From: WHSW01 sp963759295
Lineage (GTDB): Bacteria; Actinomycetota; Thermoleophilia; Solirubrobacterales; 70-9
Assembly: GCA_963759295.1 (NCBI GenBank)
Contig: CAVWYT010000006.1
Span: 1-64,000 of the forward strand
Direction of reading: 5' to 3'
DNA length: 64,000 bases
In this document: positions 1 to 9,222 of the stretch, in pieces
Numbering within the stretch: position 1 is the stretch's first letter
Layout of the letters: the number at the start of each line of letters is the position of its first letter
Translations under genes and position numbers: made by a program
The notes under the pieces: model-generated
What the model saw: only the letters and a program-made list of their open reading frames with translations
Told to the model about the DNA's origin: nothing
The model's database searches: none

Positions 1-24
1 CAAGGCCCACCCGCGAGCGAACGG

Positions 25-576
25 CTAGCGCTCCGCGGGCGCGGAGGATCCGCCGAGCGGGCGCTCGTACCAGGTGACGCTCCACGGGCGGCCGAACTTG
101 ACGCCGACGTCGGTGAACGTGCCGACACGCTGAAAGCCGACGGCGCGATGCAACGCCGTGCTGGCCTCGTTGGGTTCGGTCACGCCGGCGGTCGCGAGCC
201 GCAGCGACGAGGCGTCGAGGAGCTCGAACAGCCGCGCGTACAGGGCCCTGCCGACCCCGGCCCTCCGGGCATGCGCGGCGATGTAGATCGAGGTTTCGCA
301 GGTGGTCGCGTACGCGGCGCGCTCCTTGTAGCGACCGCTCTTTGCGAAGCCGAGCACGTCGCCATCGGCGCCGAGGGCGACCAGCAGGTGGTAGCCGAGC
401 TTCGGGTCGACGGCCGCCAGGGCCCGTCGCCAGTCCTCGATCGGAGGCGGCTCGATGTCGAAGGTCGCGGGGGAGCTGTGGACGACTGCGGCGTAGATCT
501 CCGCGATCCCGTCCAGGTGCTCGGGCCCGGCTTCGACGACTCGCAGCACCGGCAGCGGCGGGGTGGCTCGCTCCAT
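25..576 (-). CDS. GNAT N-acetyltransferase, phosphinothricin acetyltransferase-like
   Basis: A 183-aa single-domain GNAT enzyme that should move an acetyl group from acetyl-CoA to a small amine. The N-terminal stretch IYAAVVHSSPATFDIEPP, the acetyl-CoA-binding part RRAGVGRALYARLFELL and the end VGFQRVGTFTDVGVKFGRPW resemble the Pat/Bar (phosphinothricin or methionine sulfoximine) branch. The ATG at 576 is chosen because similarity begins there; the open frame runs further upstream only as Arg/Ser-rich sequence overlapping mutM on the other strand. It is divergent from mutM with about 97 bp between starts. The substrate cannot be read from the sequence; the family label is an inference from motif layout. 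Confidence 0.85.
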   Translation of the reverse strand: MERATPPLPVLRVVEAGPEHLDGIAEIYAAVVHSSPATFDIEPPPIEDWRRALAAVDPKLGYHLLVALGADGDVLGFAKSGRYKERAAYATTCETSIYIAAHARRAGVGRALYARLFELLDASSLRLATAGVTEPNEASTALHRAVGFQRVGTFTDVGVKFGRPWSVTWYERPLGGSSAPAER

Positions 577-673
577 GCCCACGTAATAGCAGGGGATCGC
601 CGTCGTCAAGCGCCGCGCGTGCCAGGCGCGAAGGCGAGACCGTGTCCCGACGGTCGGTCGCCAGAATGCAGGG

Positions 674-1597
674 ATGCCGGAATTGCCCGAGGTCGAGACC
701 GTGCGCCGCCAGCTCGAGGGAGAGGTCGTCGGACGCACGATCGCGCGAGCGCAGGTGCTCGACGCCCGCTGGACCCGACCGGAGCCACCCGAGACCGTGG
801 CTCGCACGCTCGTCGGCCGAAGAATCGAGGCCGTCGACAGGCGCGGGAAGTACTTGGTGATGCGCTTTCGCGACGGTGGGGCGCTCGTCATGCATCTGCG
901 AATGACCGGGAACCTGCTGCTGCGCCCTCCCGGATCGAGTGCCGTTGCGGACCTGATGGACGGCGAGCGGCTCGGCGGCCCGCGGCTGTATGAGTCGCAC
1001 CCGGAGGCCCGTCACCTACGCGCCCGGATCGAGCTCGACGACGGCGCGGAGCTGTGGTTCACCGACGCGCGACGCTTCGGCCACGGCGTGGTCCTGTCCG
1101 CGGAGGAGATCGACGACTACTTCGCCACCAGGCTCGGCGTCGAGCCGCTCGGCGGCGAGCTGACCCCGGAGGCCCTGCTCGAGTTAGCGGCCGGGCGGCG
1201 AGCGCCGCTGAAATCGTTTCTGCTCAACCAGGCGCGGGTCGCGGGGATCGGCAACATCTACGCCGACGAGGCGCTGTTCCGGGCCCGGCTACACCCGCTC
1301 TCGCCCGCGGGCTCGATCAACTCTGAGCATGCCGAGGAGCTGCGCGACGGGATCCTCGACGCGCTCCACGCGGGTCTCGCCAACGGCGGCTCGTCGATCG
1401 ACGACTACCGCGACGCACGCGGAGAGCGAGGTTCGATGCAGGATGAGTTCCTCGTCCATACTCGCGAGGGCGAGCCGTGCCTTCGCTGCGGCGAGCGCAT
1501 CCGCCGGATCGTGATCGGGGGGCGCTCCACCTACTTCTGTCCGGGATGCCAACGGCGCCTGCGCGCCCGGCGCCGGCGGCGGGGCGCATCGCGATGA
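674..1597 (+). CDS. mutM: Formamidopyrimidine-DNA glycosylase (Fpg/MutM)
   Basis: A 307-aa bifunctional DNA glycosylase/AP lyase that removes 8-oxoguanine and formamidopyrimidines. The diagnostic N-terminus MPELPEVETVRR supplies the catalytic Pro and Glu once Met is removed. A conserved Lys lies in VDRRGKYLVMRF, the H2TH region contains GIGNIYADEALFRARLHP, and the C-terminal zinc finger has the pairs CLRC and CPGC. Length is slightly above the usual 270-290 aa because of an inserted segment near residues 85-110 and a basic tail. Its stop overlaps the next start (ATGA), so it is probably translationally coupled to the P1-family peptidase gene. Confidence 0.97.
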   Translation: MPELPEVETVRRQLEGEVVGRTIARAQVLDARWTRPEPPETVARTLVGRRIEAVDRRGKYLVMRFRDGGALVMHLRMTGNLLLRPPGSSAVADLMDGERLGGPRLYESHPEARHLRARIELDDGAELWFTDARRFGHGVVLSAEEIDDYFATRLGVEPLGGELTPEALLELAAGRRAPLKSFLLNQARVAGIGNIYADEALFRARLHPLSPAGSINSEHAEELRDGILDALHAGLANGGSSIDDYRDARGERGSMQDEFLVHTREGEPCLRCGERIRRIVIGGRSTYFCPGCQRRLRARRRRRGASR

Positions 1598-2526
1598 GCG
1601 CGCCGCCGCCCCCGGAGGGCTTCGCGATCGGCCACTGGACCGATGCGCGGGGCGCCACCGGGTGCACCGTGGTGCTGGCGCCGCCCGGCGCGCGTGGCGG
1701 GGTCGACGTCCGCGGCGGTGGGCCGGGGACGCGTGAGACGGACGTGATCGGCCCGCTGGCGGGCATCGCGGAGGTGACGGCGGTCGTGCTCAGCGGCGGC
1801 AGCGCCTTCGGCCTCGCGGCGGCCGACGGCGCGGTGCGCTGGTGCGAGGCGCACGGACGCGGCTACGCCACCTCGGGCGGTCTCGTGCCGATCGTCCCGG
1901 CGGCCGTGATCTACGACCTCGTCGCCGGCGACCCGGCGACCCGGCCCGGGCCCGAGGCCGGCTACGCGGCCTGCGCCGCGGCCGCCTCCGGCGTTCCCGA
2001 GCGCGGGCCGGTGGGCGCGGGAACCGGCGCGGCGGTCGGCAAGATCCTCGGCCGCGAGCGAGCCACGCCGACCGGGGTCGGCTACGCCGCCGCCCGCACA
2101 GGCACCGGCTTCACCGCCGCCGCCATCGCGGTCGCGAACGCGTTCGGGGACCTGATCGGCGAGGATGGCTCCGTGGTGGCCGGGATTCGCGTCGACGGGC
2201 GCGAGAGCATCTCGACCGCGGCGACGATCGCCGCGATGCAGGCGCCGCCGGACTGGTCCCGGCTCGAGGATCGCAATACGACTCTGGTCTGCGTGATGAC
2301 CGACGCCCCGCTCGACAAGGCGGCCTGCACCAGGGTCGCGAGGATGGCGAGCGGCGGCGTCGCCCGCGCCGTCGACCCGGTGTTCTCCGACGTCGACGGC
2401 GACGTCGCCTTCTGCATCGCCTCCGGCGCCCCGGCGGTCGCCGACCGGTTCACGGCGCTCGCCGTCGGCACGCTCGCGGCGACCGTGACCGCCGCGGCGA
2501 TTCGCGACGCGGCGCCGGCGCCGTGA
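1594..2526 (+). CDS. P1 family peptidase (S58, DmpA-like aminopeptidase/esterase)
   Basis: A 310-aa protein of the P1/DmpA family: self-processing N-terminal-nucleophile hydrolases of the ornithine-acetyltransferase fold, which act on small peptides or amides. Supporting segments are the glycine-rich VLSGGSAFGLAAADG near residues 65-80, GAGTGAAVGKI in the middle and the NTTLVCVMTDA strand near residue 230, where these proteins usually cleave themselves. The start is set at the ATG inside the mutM stop (ATGA overlap), because upstream codons only read through mutM in another frame. No signal peptide is seen, so it is probably cytoplasmic. The true substrate is not predictable. Confidence 0.88.
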   Translation: MSAPPPPEGFAIGHWTDARGATGCTVVLAPPGARGGVDVRGGGPGTRETDVIGPLAGIAEVTAVVLSGGSAFGLAAADGAVRWCEAHGRGYATSGGLVPIVPAAVIYDLVAGDPATRPGPEAGYAACAAAASGVPERGPVGAGTGAAVGKILGRERATPTGVGYAAARTGTGFTAAAIAVANAFGDLIGEDGSVVAGIRVDGRESISTAATIAAMQAPPDWSRLEDRNTTLVCVMTDAPLDKAACTRVARMASGGVARAVDPVFSDVDGDVAFCIASGAPAVADRFTALAVGTLAATVTAAAIRDAAPAP

Positions 2527-2563
2527 GCTGACGCCGGGCGAGCGTCCGGACCACGGTTCAGGA

Positions 2564-3320
2564 TTGGGCATCCAGTGCCCGGGCAAGTTCAAAACCGACG
2601 CGGTCGTGCTGCGCAGCATCCGATATGGCGAGGCCGATCGGGTCCTGCACCTCTACAGCGCCAGGCGAGGGCGGATCGGGGCTATCGCAAAGGGCGTGCG
2701 CCGACCGCGCTCGCGCTTCGGTGGACGGCTTGGAGCCGTTCTTCCGGCTCGATCTCGTGCTGCACGAGGGCCGCGGCGAGCTCTCGACGGTGACCGCGGC
2801 GCACACGATCGCCGCGCATCCGAACCTGCGCGCCGAGCGGTGCCAGCGCTCGGAGTGGCGGCACGCGCCTGCGACTCGGTGCTGCGGCTCTGCGACTGCG
2901 AGGAGGCCAACCCGGCCGCCTACAACCTGCTCTGCCGCTATCTGGCGATCCTCGACGGCTCGGAGTCGCTCGACGGCGAGGGCAGCGCCGACGGCGCGGC
3001 GGGCTGGCGACCGCGCTCGCCTTCCGGCTGAAGCTCGCGCTGGCGCCGGGTTCAGCGCCCGAGCTCGCATCTGCGCGCGCTGCGGCGAGGGCGGGGAGCT
3101 GGCCGGGTTCTCGGGCGCGGCCGGCGGCGTCGTCTGCGCGGCGTGCGAGTGCGGCGGCTTCCCGCTCTCCGGCGACGCACACCAATTCATGGTCGAGGCG
3201 CTCGGCCGTCCGCTCGCTCAGACTCCGCCCGCGCCGCCGCGGGCTCTTCGCCAGGCCGAACGCGCGATCACCGAGACGCTCGAGCACCACGCCAACGTCC
3301 AGCTCCGCGCCGCGGCCTGA
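2564..3320 (+). pseudogene. recO: DNA repair protein RecO, disrupted by several frameshifts
   Basis: RecO loads RecA on gapped DNA with RecR. Its parts are recognisable but spread over all three frames. The N-terminal OB fold (FKTDAVVLRSIRYGEADR) starts from a TTG at 2564. The next block (LEPFFRLDLVLHEGRGEL) needs a shift near 2731, where an extra G fits. The block LCDCEEANPAAYNLLCRY needs another shift near 2840, a third is needed near 3000, and one or two more near 3050-3080 before the zinc-finger end (ICARCGEGGELAGF ... CAACECGGFPLSGDAH). At least four indels in 750 bp means either a poor-quality stretch or a dead gene. The position between mutM and dnaG genes is compatible with a once-normal recO. 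Confidence 0.85.
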
Positions 3321-3419
3321 GTCGCCGGGACACGCGCGGTCCAGGCAGCGAAGCGCGATAGGCGCACGGTTCGCGGCGGCGCTCGTTCGCCGGCCTCGTG
3401 ACCCTATGCTCTGCTCGCC

Positions 3420-4470
3420 TTGTCCACAGCCTCAGCCAAGCCTTCCCGCGGCCCCTCCGACCCCGGCGCGCGGCCGCTCGAGGAGCGGGTTCGCGCCTGG
3501 GAGGACGAGTTCCTCTGGGACCGGGCGACGCACTCATATCCGGCGCGTGCGGCCCGAGCCCGAGCCCGACAGCCCGGTGCGGACGCCGTTCGAGCGCGAC
3601 CGCGACCGGATAGCGCACTCGAAGGCGTTCCGGCGCCTGATGCACAAGACCCAGGTGTTCATCGCGCCGGAGGGCGACCACTACCGCACGCGGCTTACGC
3701 ACACGCTCGAGACCTGCTTCATCGCGCGGACCGTGGCCCGGGCGCTCGGGCTCAATGAGGACCTGACCGAGGCGATCGGCCTCGGCCACGACCTCGGCCA
3801 CCCGCCGTTCGGGCACATCGGTGAGGAGGCGCTCGACGAGGCGCTTCGCGAGCGCGGCGCAGACGGCTTCAAGCACAACCGCCACTCGCTGCGGGTGGTC
3901 GAGGTGCTCGAGCGCGGGGGGCGCGGGCTCAACCTGACCGAGCCGGTGCGCGACGGGATCCTCCGGCACACCGGCAGCGAGCGCCCGGCGACGCTCGAAG
4001 GCCGGATCATGCGCCTCGTCGACCGGGTCGCGTACATCAACCACGACATCGACGATGCGGTCCGAGCCGGGATCATCGCCGAGGGCGACCTTCCGAGGGC
4101 GGAGATCGAGCTCCTCGGCCCGACCGGCTCGGCGCGCATCGACACCCTGGTCCGCGACATCGTCGCGACCTCAAGTCAGCGCGGCGATGTCGCCCAGTCC
4201 GACCGGGTCGGCGGGGCGATGCTGAGGCTGCGCAAGTTCATGTTCGACCGCGTCTACCTCGGGCCGGCGGCGCGCAGCGAGCACGACCGCGTGCACCGCA
4301 CGCTGAGCGGCCTGCTGGACTACTACCTCGACCAACCCGATCTCATCGGCGATGGTGGCGCGGAGGGGGACGAGCTCCAGCGCGTCACGGATTACATAGC
4401 CGGGATGACCGATCGGTTCGCGATCGCGACCTTCCGGAGGCTGGCGCTGCCGGAGGAGAGCAAGCTGTGA
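3420..4470 (+). CDS. dgt: dGTP triphosphohydrolase-like HD protein (one frameshift)
   Basis: Deoxyguanosinetriphosphate triphosphohydrolase family; it hydrolyses dNTPs to deoxynucleosides and triphosphate. The HD metal site is clear: HTLETCFIARTVARAL, then GLGHDLGHPPFGHIGEEAL, then FKHNRHSLRVVE; VDRVAYINHDIDDAV lies further on. The N-terminus (LEERVRAWEDEFLWDRATHSY, shown by key residues) is in the frame of a TTG at 3420, while the rest is in the next frame. One extra base near 3541-3560, before RPEPEPDSPVRTPFERDRDR, explains this. About 349 aa when repaired, typical for the shorter bacterial Dgt group. It directly precedes dnaG. Confidence 0.9.
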
Positions 4471-4522
4471 CGGTTGACCGGCTGCGCTTCGCTTCCGCCG
4501 CCGGCGGGTCGCAGGTGGGCCG

Positions 4523-6300
4523 GTGAGCCTGTTCACAGCCGACAGCGTCGAGCGCGTCAAGGAGGCGAGCGACATCGTCGAGGTGATCTCGGCGCACACC
4601 GAGCTGCGCCGCTCGGGAACGAGGTTCACCGGCCTCTGTCCGTTTCACGACGAGCGCACGCCGTCGTTCTCGGTCGATCCCCAGGAGAAGCTCTACCACT
4701 GCTTCGGGTGCGGGGTCGGTGGCGACGTGATCAAGTTCGTCGAGGAGAAGGAGGGGCTCACGTTTCCCGACGCCGTCGAGGCGCTGGCCGAGCGCTACGG
4801 CGTCGAGCTCGAGCGCGAGCGGGAGGACCCGCGAGCCGAGGAGGTGCGGCGAATGCGCGCACGGCTCGCCGAGCTGCTCGAGCGCACGGCGAGCTTTTAC
4901 GCAAGCTTCCTACGCGATTCGCCCCAGGCGAGGAAGGCCCGCGAGTACCTGGCGTCGCGCGGGCTCGCGGACGAGGCGCTCGAGCGCTTCGGGGTCGGGT
5001 GCGCCCCTTCGACCTGGGACACGGTGCTGGTCCGCGGCCAGCGGGCCGGGTACTCGATCGAGGAGATCGAGGCGGCCGGCCTCGTGCTCAAGAGCCAGAA
5101 GGGTCGGGGCCACTACGACCGGTTCCGCTCGCGGATCGTGTTCCCGATCCGAGACGCGCGGGGGCGCGTGCAGGGTTTCGGCGCGCGGGCGCTGACCCCC
5201 GATCAGAAGCCGAAGTACGTCAACTCCCCGGAGGGCGAGCTCTACCGCAAGCGGCGCACGCTGTTCGGGATCGACCTGGCGCGCCCGGCGATCGTCAAGT
5301 CTGGGCACGCGCTCGTGGTCGAGGGTTACACGGACGTGATCGCCTGCCATCAGGCCGGGATCGCCGACGCGGTGGCGATCATGGGCACGGCGATCACCCC
5401 GGAGCAGGTGAAGCTGCTGGGCGGCTACGCCGACGAGGCGGTGCTGGCGCTGGATGCCGACCGGGCCGGGCGCGAGGCGATGCTGCGCGCCCAGAACGTG
5501 GGGGGGAAGCGGCTGCGGCTGCGTGTGGCGCGGATGCCCGAGGGCGAAGACCCCGCGGACCTGCTGGCCGGCGGGAACGGCGCCTCGGCGACCGCGTTTC
5601 GCGAGGCGATCCAGGCGGCGGAGGACCTACCCGTGTTTCACGTGCGGACGCTGCTCGACGACGCCGATCTCTCCTCGCCCGCGGGACGCGATCGTGCGCT
5701 CGACGAGGTGGTCGAGGTGATCGCAGCGATGCCCGACTCGATCACCCGGGAGGAGCTCACCCGCGAGATCGGCGATCGGCTCGACGCCGATCCGGGCCTG
5801 GTCGCGCGCCGGATAGCGGCGACGGGGCGAGGGGCGGAACGCGAACGCGAACCGAGGGAGAGCAGCCCCACGGGCCGGCCGGCGGCGAGCCGGCGCCGCG
5901 CCAGCTGAGCGCGCGCGAGCGGCGTGAGCTCGGGTTGCTGGCGATGTGCGTGCGCCTGCCGACCGAGGGCCGCGACCTGCTCGACCGGCTCACCGACGAG
6001 CACTTCTCGACCGCGACGGCGGTCCGGGCGAGGGAATGGCTGCGCGACCACCTCGACGAGCCGCTCGCCGGGCTCTCGCGCGACGACGAGGACCTGCTCG
6101 CCTACGTCACCCAGGTGAAGATGAGCGCCGACCGCGAGCCGGCGAGCCCGAAGGCGATGGAGCTCAGCTTCCTGGAGCTCGAGCTGGCACGGATCGAGTC
6201 CCAGATCTCGGCCGCGGAGGCCAACGGCGGCACGCCGCCGGTCGACCTCCAGCGCCGGCGGGCCGAGCTCACCGAAAGGATCGCGCGGGCGCAGTCCTGA
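4523..6300 (+). CDS. dnaG: DNA primase DnaG (one frameshift near the C-terminus)
   Basis: DnaG makes RNA primers for replication. Seen in order: the N-terminal CHC2 zinc-binding domain (LCPFHDERTPSF with YHCFGCGVGGD), the primase core, the TOPRIM motifs VVEGYTDVIACHQ and LALDADRAG, and a C-terminal helicase-interaction region (ARERRELGLLAMCVRLP). The start is a GTG at 4523, giving MSLFTADSVERVKEASDIV. The last ~135 codons lie in a different frame from the first ~450; one missing base in 5870-5900, inside a variable Arg/Pro-rich linker, joins them into about 592 aa. Because dnaG is essential, an assembly error is more likely than a real mutation. The gene is 52 bp after dgt. Confidence 0.93.
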
Positions 6301-6480
6301 GCGCTCCTGACCGGCGTGCGCGCGAAGCCCGGCGGAGGAAGCGGCCGTCGCGGGGCTCGCGGAGAGGCGCAGAAATGAGTCCTCCTGTGCGCGAATTGTC
6401 ATGCCGAGGCGAAGGGGGGAGTCGCTAGCCTGTCCTGGCCGGCTGCCGACTGTCCCGGGTGACAGGGAGGCCTACCGCGA

Positions 6481-6553
6481 TCCGGGGTAGCTCAATCGGC
6501 AGAGCGATCGGTTGTTACCCGATAGGTTGTGGGTTCGAGTCCCACCCCCGGAG
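6481..6553 (+). tRNA. tRNA-Asn (GTT)
   Basis: A 73-nt cloverleaf. The acceptor TCCGGGG (6481-6487) pairs with CCCCGGA (6546-6552), followed by discriminator G. The D-arm is GCTC/GAGC, the anticodon stem ATCGG/CCGAT holds loop TTGTTAC with anticodon GTT at 6514-6516, and the T-arm GTGGG/CCCAC has loop TTCGAGT. CCA is not encoded. Confidence 0.97.
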
Positions 6554-6558
6554 CTTCC

Positions 6559-6583
6559 AAAAGGCCCGCAAACGCGGGCTTTT
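6559..6583. terminator. Rho-independent terminator, likely bidirectional
   Basis: Perfect hairpin: GCCCGC, loop AAAC, GCGGGC, flanked by AAAAG on the left and TTTT on the right. It lies six bases after tRNA-Asn and touches the stop codon of the convergent glycosyltransferase gene, so it can serve both strands. Confidence 0.85.
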
Positions 6584-7767
6584 CAATCCGATGACGAGGC
6601 CAGCTCCTCGACCAGCTCGGCGCCGCGCGCGGCGCCCGGATTATCCCGTCCCCAGGCCGCGATCGCGTCCGCCCGCGCACGAAACGAAGGGTCGCCCAGA
6701 ATCCGCGCCACGGCCAGGCGCAGCGTCCCGGCGCGCATCAGCCGCCAGGGCAGCATCAGCCCCGATCCCGACCACGCCACCCGCGCCCCGTTCTCGGCCA
6801 TGTCGCCGACCGCAGGACAGCAGAGCACCGGCACACCCGCGCCGAGCGCCCGGGCCACCGTCCCGTGCCCGCCGTGGCAGATCACGAGATCGGCCTCGGT
6901 CATCGCCTGCGAGTAGCTGAGCCAGTCGACGACCACCGCGTTCGACGGCGCCACCGGCAGCGGCTTCTCGGGCGCATGCCGATTCGTCGTCGCCAGCACT
7001 CGCACTGGCTCGTCCGCCAGCGCCTCCAGCCCCACCCGGAGCATGCGGCACTCCGGGTCCTGCGCCGTCGAAGGCGCGATCAGCACCAGCGGCGCATCGC
7101 CCTCGGGCAGCTCGACGTCCGGGTACGGCAACTCGAAGCCCATCGGCCCGGTGACCTGCACCGCCGCCGGCCACCGCCGCGGGTATTCGAGCTGCGGAAA
7201 CGTCGCCACCAGCGACAGCTCCTCGGATATCCCGCCGTGGAAGCGTTCGACCGGCGCGAGCCCGAGCTCGGCGCGCGACTGGTTCAGCTCCTCGCGGCCG
7301 CGCCGCAGTCCGTCGACCAGCATCGGCAGCGCCGCCCGCCACAGCCGCCGGCCAACCGCCGTGCGCGGCGGGAGCGCGCCGATCGCGAAGAACGGCATCC
7401 CGTCCTCGTGGACCGGGTATACGTGGGGGACCAGCGTCGCCCACCGCAGTCCGGCCCGCTCCGCGGCCAGCGCCGGCGCGAGCGTGAGGATGTCGCTGAC
7501 GACGACGTCGAACCTCTGCTCGCGCATGTATGGAAGCAGCGCCTGCGCCGCCTCGGCCGCCGATGGCCCCTCATGGGAGCCGGGCGTGGGAGGGGGAAAC
7601 GTCTCGTACTCCTCCGCCGCCGTGAACTCGAGATCGGCGCCCTCGATCGCCTCCCGCCAGCGCTCCCAGGTCTCGAGCACCACCTGATGGCCGCGAGCGC
7701 GCAATGCCCGCGCCAACCCGATCGCGGGGAAGGCATGGCCGGGATCGCCGAACGCCGCGACCAGCAT
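6583..7767 (-). CDS. UGT/MGT-type glycosyltransferase (GT1-like)
   Basis: A 394-aa GT-B glycosyltransferase. The N-terminal acceptor half begins MLVAAFGDPGHAFPAIGLA, with the usual sugar-transfer start of a strand followed by a glycine/His loop. The C-terminal donor half has the family signature VICHGGHGTVARALGAGVPV followed by the nucleotide-sugar contact region CCPAVGDMAENGARV. The chosen ATG removes a 60-residue Arg-rich extension which overlaps the divergent neighbour. Such enzymes add sugars to lipids, sterol-like molecules or natural products. Donor and acceptor are not predictable. It is convergent with tRNA-Asn and divergent from the 174-aa gene that follows. Confidence 0.87.
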   Translation of the reverse strand: MLVAAFGDPGHAFPAIGLARALRARGHQVVLETWERWREAIEGADLEFTAAEEYETFPPPTPGSHEGPSAAEAAQALLPYMREQRFDVVVSDILTLAPALAAERAGLRWATLVPHVYPVHEDGMPFFAIGALPPRTAVGRRLWRAALPMLVDGLRRGREELNQSRAELGLAPVERFHGGISEELSLVATFPQLEYPRRWPAAVQVTGPMGFELPYPDVELPEGDAPLVLIAPSTAQDPECRMLRVGLEALADEPVRVLATTNRHAPEKPLPVAPSNAVVVDWLSYSQAMTEADLVICHGGHGTVARALGAGVPVLCCPAVGDMAENGARVAWSGSGLMLPWRLMRAGTLRLAVARILGDPSFRARADAIAAWGRDNPGAARGAELVEELASSSD

Positions 7768-7837
7768 CCTGCAAGATCCGTTTCCGGCACCGGACCGTGA
7801 TTTGACCGCCCGCTCCACGTCGCGGACCATTCTCGCG

Positions 7838-8362
7838 ATGCGCCACCGCCCCCGCGATACCGCCCGCCGCCTGCGGATCACCGTCGACCGACTCCCGCGG
7901 CACACCAAGGAGGCGATGCTGCGCGGGATCGAGACCAACCGGATCATCGTCGGCGCCTATGTCGATCGCGACTCGGGCGGCATCTGCCCGATGCTCGCCG
8001 CGCACCGCAACGGCGGGCGCACCGGCGTCGCCGCCTTCGCGCGAGCCTGGGACGACTACACCCACGCCAAGCGTCCTCGGCGAGCCAGCCGCCGCGAGGT
8101 CAACGCCCTGCGCTCGCTGCTCGAGCGCAGCCTCGATCTCGACGCCGACTTCGAGCGCACGCCGATCGCCGAGCTCGCCGCGCAGGTCCGCGCCGAGCGC
8201 GCCGCGCTGCGCCGGTCGGCCGATGTCGCCGTTCCCGAGCCGGACGCTGGCGCGATCCGCGTTCGCCGAGAGCCGGCCGGCCGCGACCTGCTCGCCGTGA
8301 CCGAGCGGGAGCTGGTCGAGCTGCCCAAACCGGGACCGGCCGCAGCCGCGCGACGGCCCTAG
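7838..8362 (+). CDS. Hypothetical protein
   Basis: A 174-aa soluble, Arg-rich protein that I do not recognise. The N-terminus (MRHRPRDTARRLRITVDRLP) is basic. The middle contains ICPMLAAHRNGGRTGVAAFARAWDDYTHA, here noted by residues 45-75, with Cys and His that might bind metal. A helical Arg/Ala-rich part follows, and the end (LLAVTERELVELPKPGP) is short and extended. The open frame extends to 7802, but the ATG at 7838 gives a more natural start. It is divergent from the glycosyltransferase, and its last four bases overlap the end of the convergent SDR gene. Confidence 0.6.
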   Translation: MRHRPRDTARRLRITVDRLPRHTKEAMLRGIETNRIIVGAYVDRDSGGICPMLAAHRNGGRTGVAAFARAWDDYTHAKRPRRASRREVNALRSLLERSLDLDADFERTPIAELAAQVRAERAALRRSADVAVPEPDAGAIRVRREPAGRDLLAVTERELVELPKPGPAAAARRP

Positions 8363-9081
8363 ACGCCCTCCCCAGGCCGGGCGAAGACGATCTCCGGGAT
8401 CCGGCACGCGGGCGAGATCCGCAGCAGGAAGCGAACGGACTCGGCGATGTCCTCGGGCCGAATCATCTCCTCGGCGGGCACATGGCCCTTGACGAATTCG
8501 GTCATCGGCGTGTCGACGAACCCCGGGCACAGCGCCGTCACCTGAATCCCGTCGGTCTCGCATTCCCTCTGCGTCGCCTGGCTGAACCCGACCACACCGG
8601 CCTTCGTCGCCGAGTACACCGACAGCCATCCCTGACCCTTCTTCCCGGCGATCGAGGCGGTGTTGGCGATCAGGGCCTTGCCGTGCTCCGCGCCCGCCTC
8701 GCGCAGCATCGGCAGCGCCTCGCGCGTCGCCAGGATCAGCCCGCGAAGGTTGGCGCCGATCTGAATGTCGAGCTTCTTGGTCGTGATCTGGTCCATCGCC
8801 TCGCCGATCCCGACTCCGGCGTTGTTGCCGAGGACGTCGAGGCGCCCGAACTGCTCCTTGTGCTCGGCGACGAGCGCGGCGATCTGACTCTCCTCGGTCA
8901 TCATCGCGGGCACCGCGTGGACGCCGAGCCCGTCCGCTCGCAGCCCCTCGGCCGCCGCCTCGAGCTTCTCCGGGCGGCGCGCGGAGATCGTCACCCCATA
9001 GCCGTCCTCGGCGAGCGCTCGCGCGATCGCGAGGCCGATACCGCTCGAGCCGCCGGTGATCAGCGCAGCACGTTCCGCCAC
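8359..9081 (-). CDS. Short-chain dehydrogenase/reductase (SDR)
   Basis: A 240-aa classical SDR using NAD(P)(H). The cofactor motif TGGSSGIG is at residues 9-16. NNAG is present in VLGNNAGVG, the catalytic Ser is in NTASIAGKKG, and the active pair is in YSATK (Tyr and Lys). The segment CPGFVDTPM matches the usual substrate-loop turn. An Arg after the first strand (SARR) suggests a preference for NADPH. Length is normal. Substrate unknown. The gene stands alone, 141 bp from the divergent lipoprotein gene. Confidence 0.92.
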   Translation of the reverse strand: MAERAALITGGSSGIGLAIARALAEDGYGVTISARRPEKLEAAAEGLRADGLGVHAVPAMMTEESQIAALVAEHKEQFGRLDVLGNNAGVGIGEAMDQITTKKLDIQIGANLRGLILATREALPMLREAGAEHGKALIANTASIAGKKGQGWLSVYSATKAGVVGFSQATQRECETDGIQVTALCPGFVDTPMTEFVKGHVPAEEMIRPEDIAESVRFLLRISPACRIPEIVFARPGEGV

Positions 9082-9222
9082 CTCGTCCTCCTCAGTTCGT
9101 CAACGGGGCGCGCACCCTATCGCCGCCCGGCCGGCGCCGTCCTTCGCGGCGCCCCGCCGACCTCGGTGAGCCCCTCGCGCAGGCTTAGCCCGCCGTTAAG
9201 CCCCGTTTTCTAGGATCGTCCG

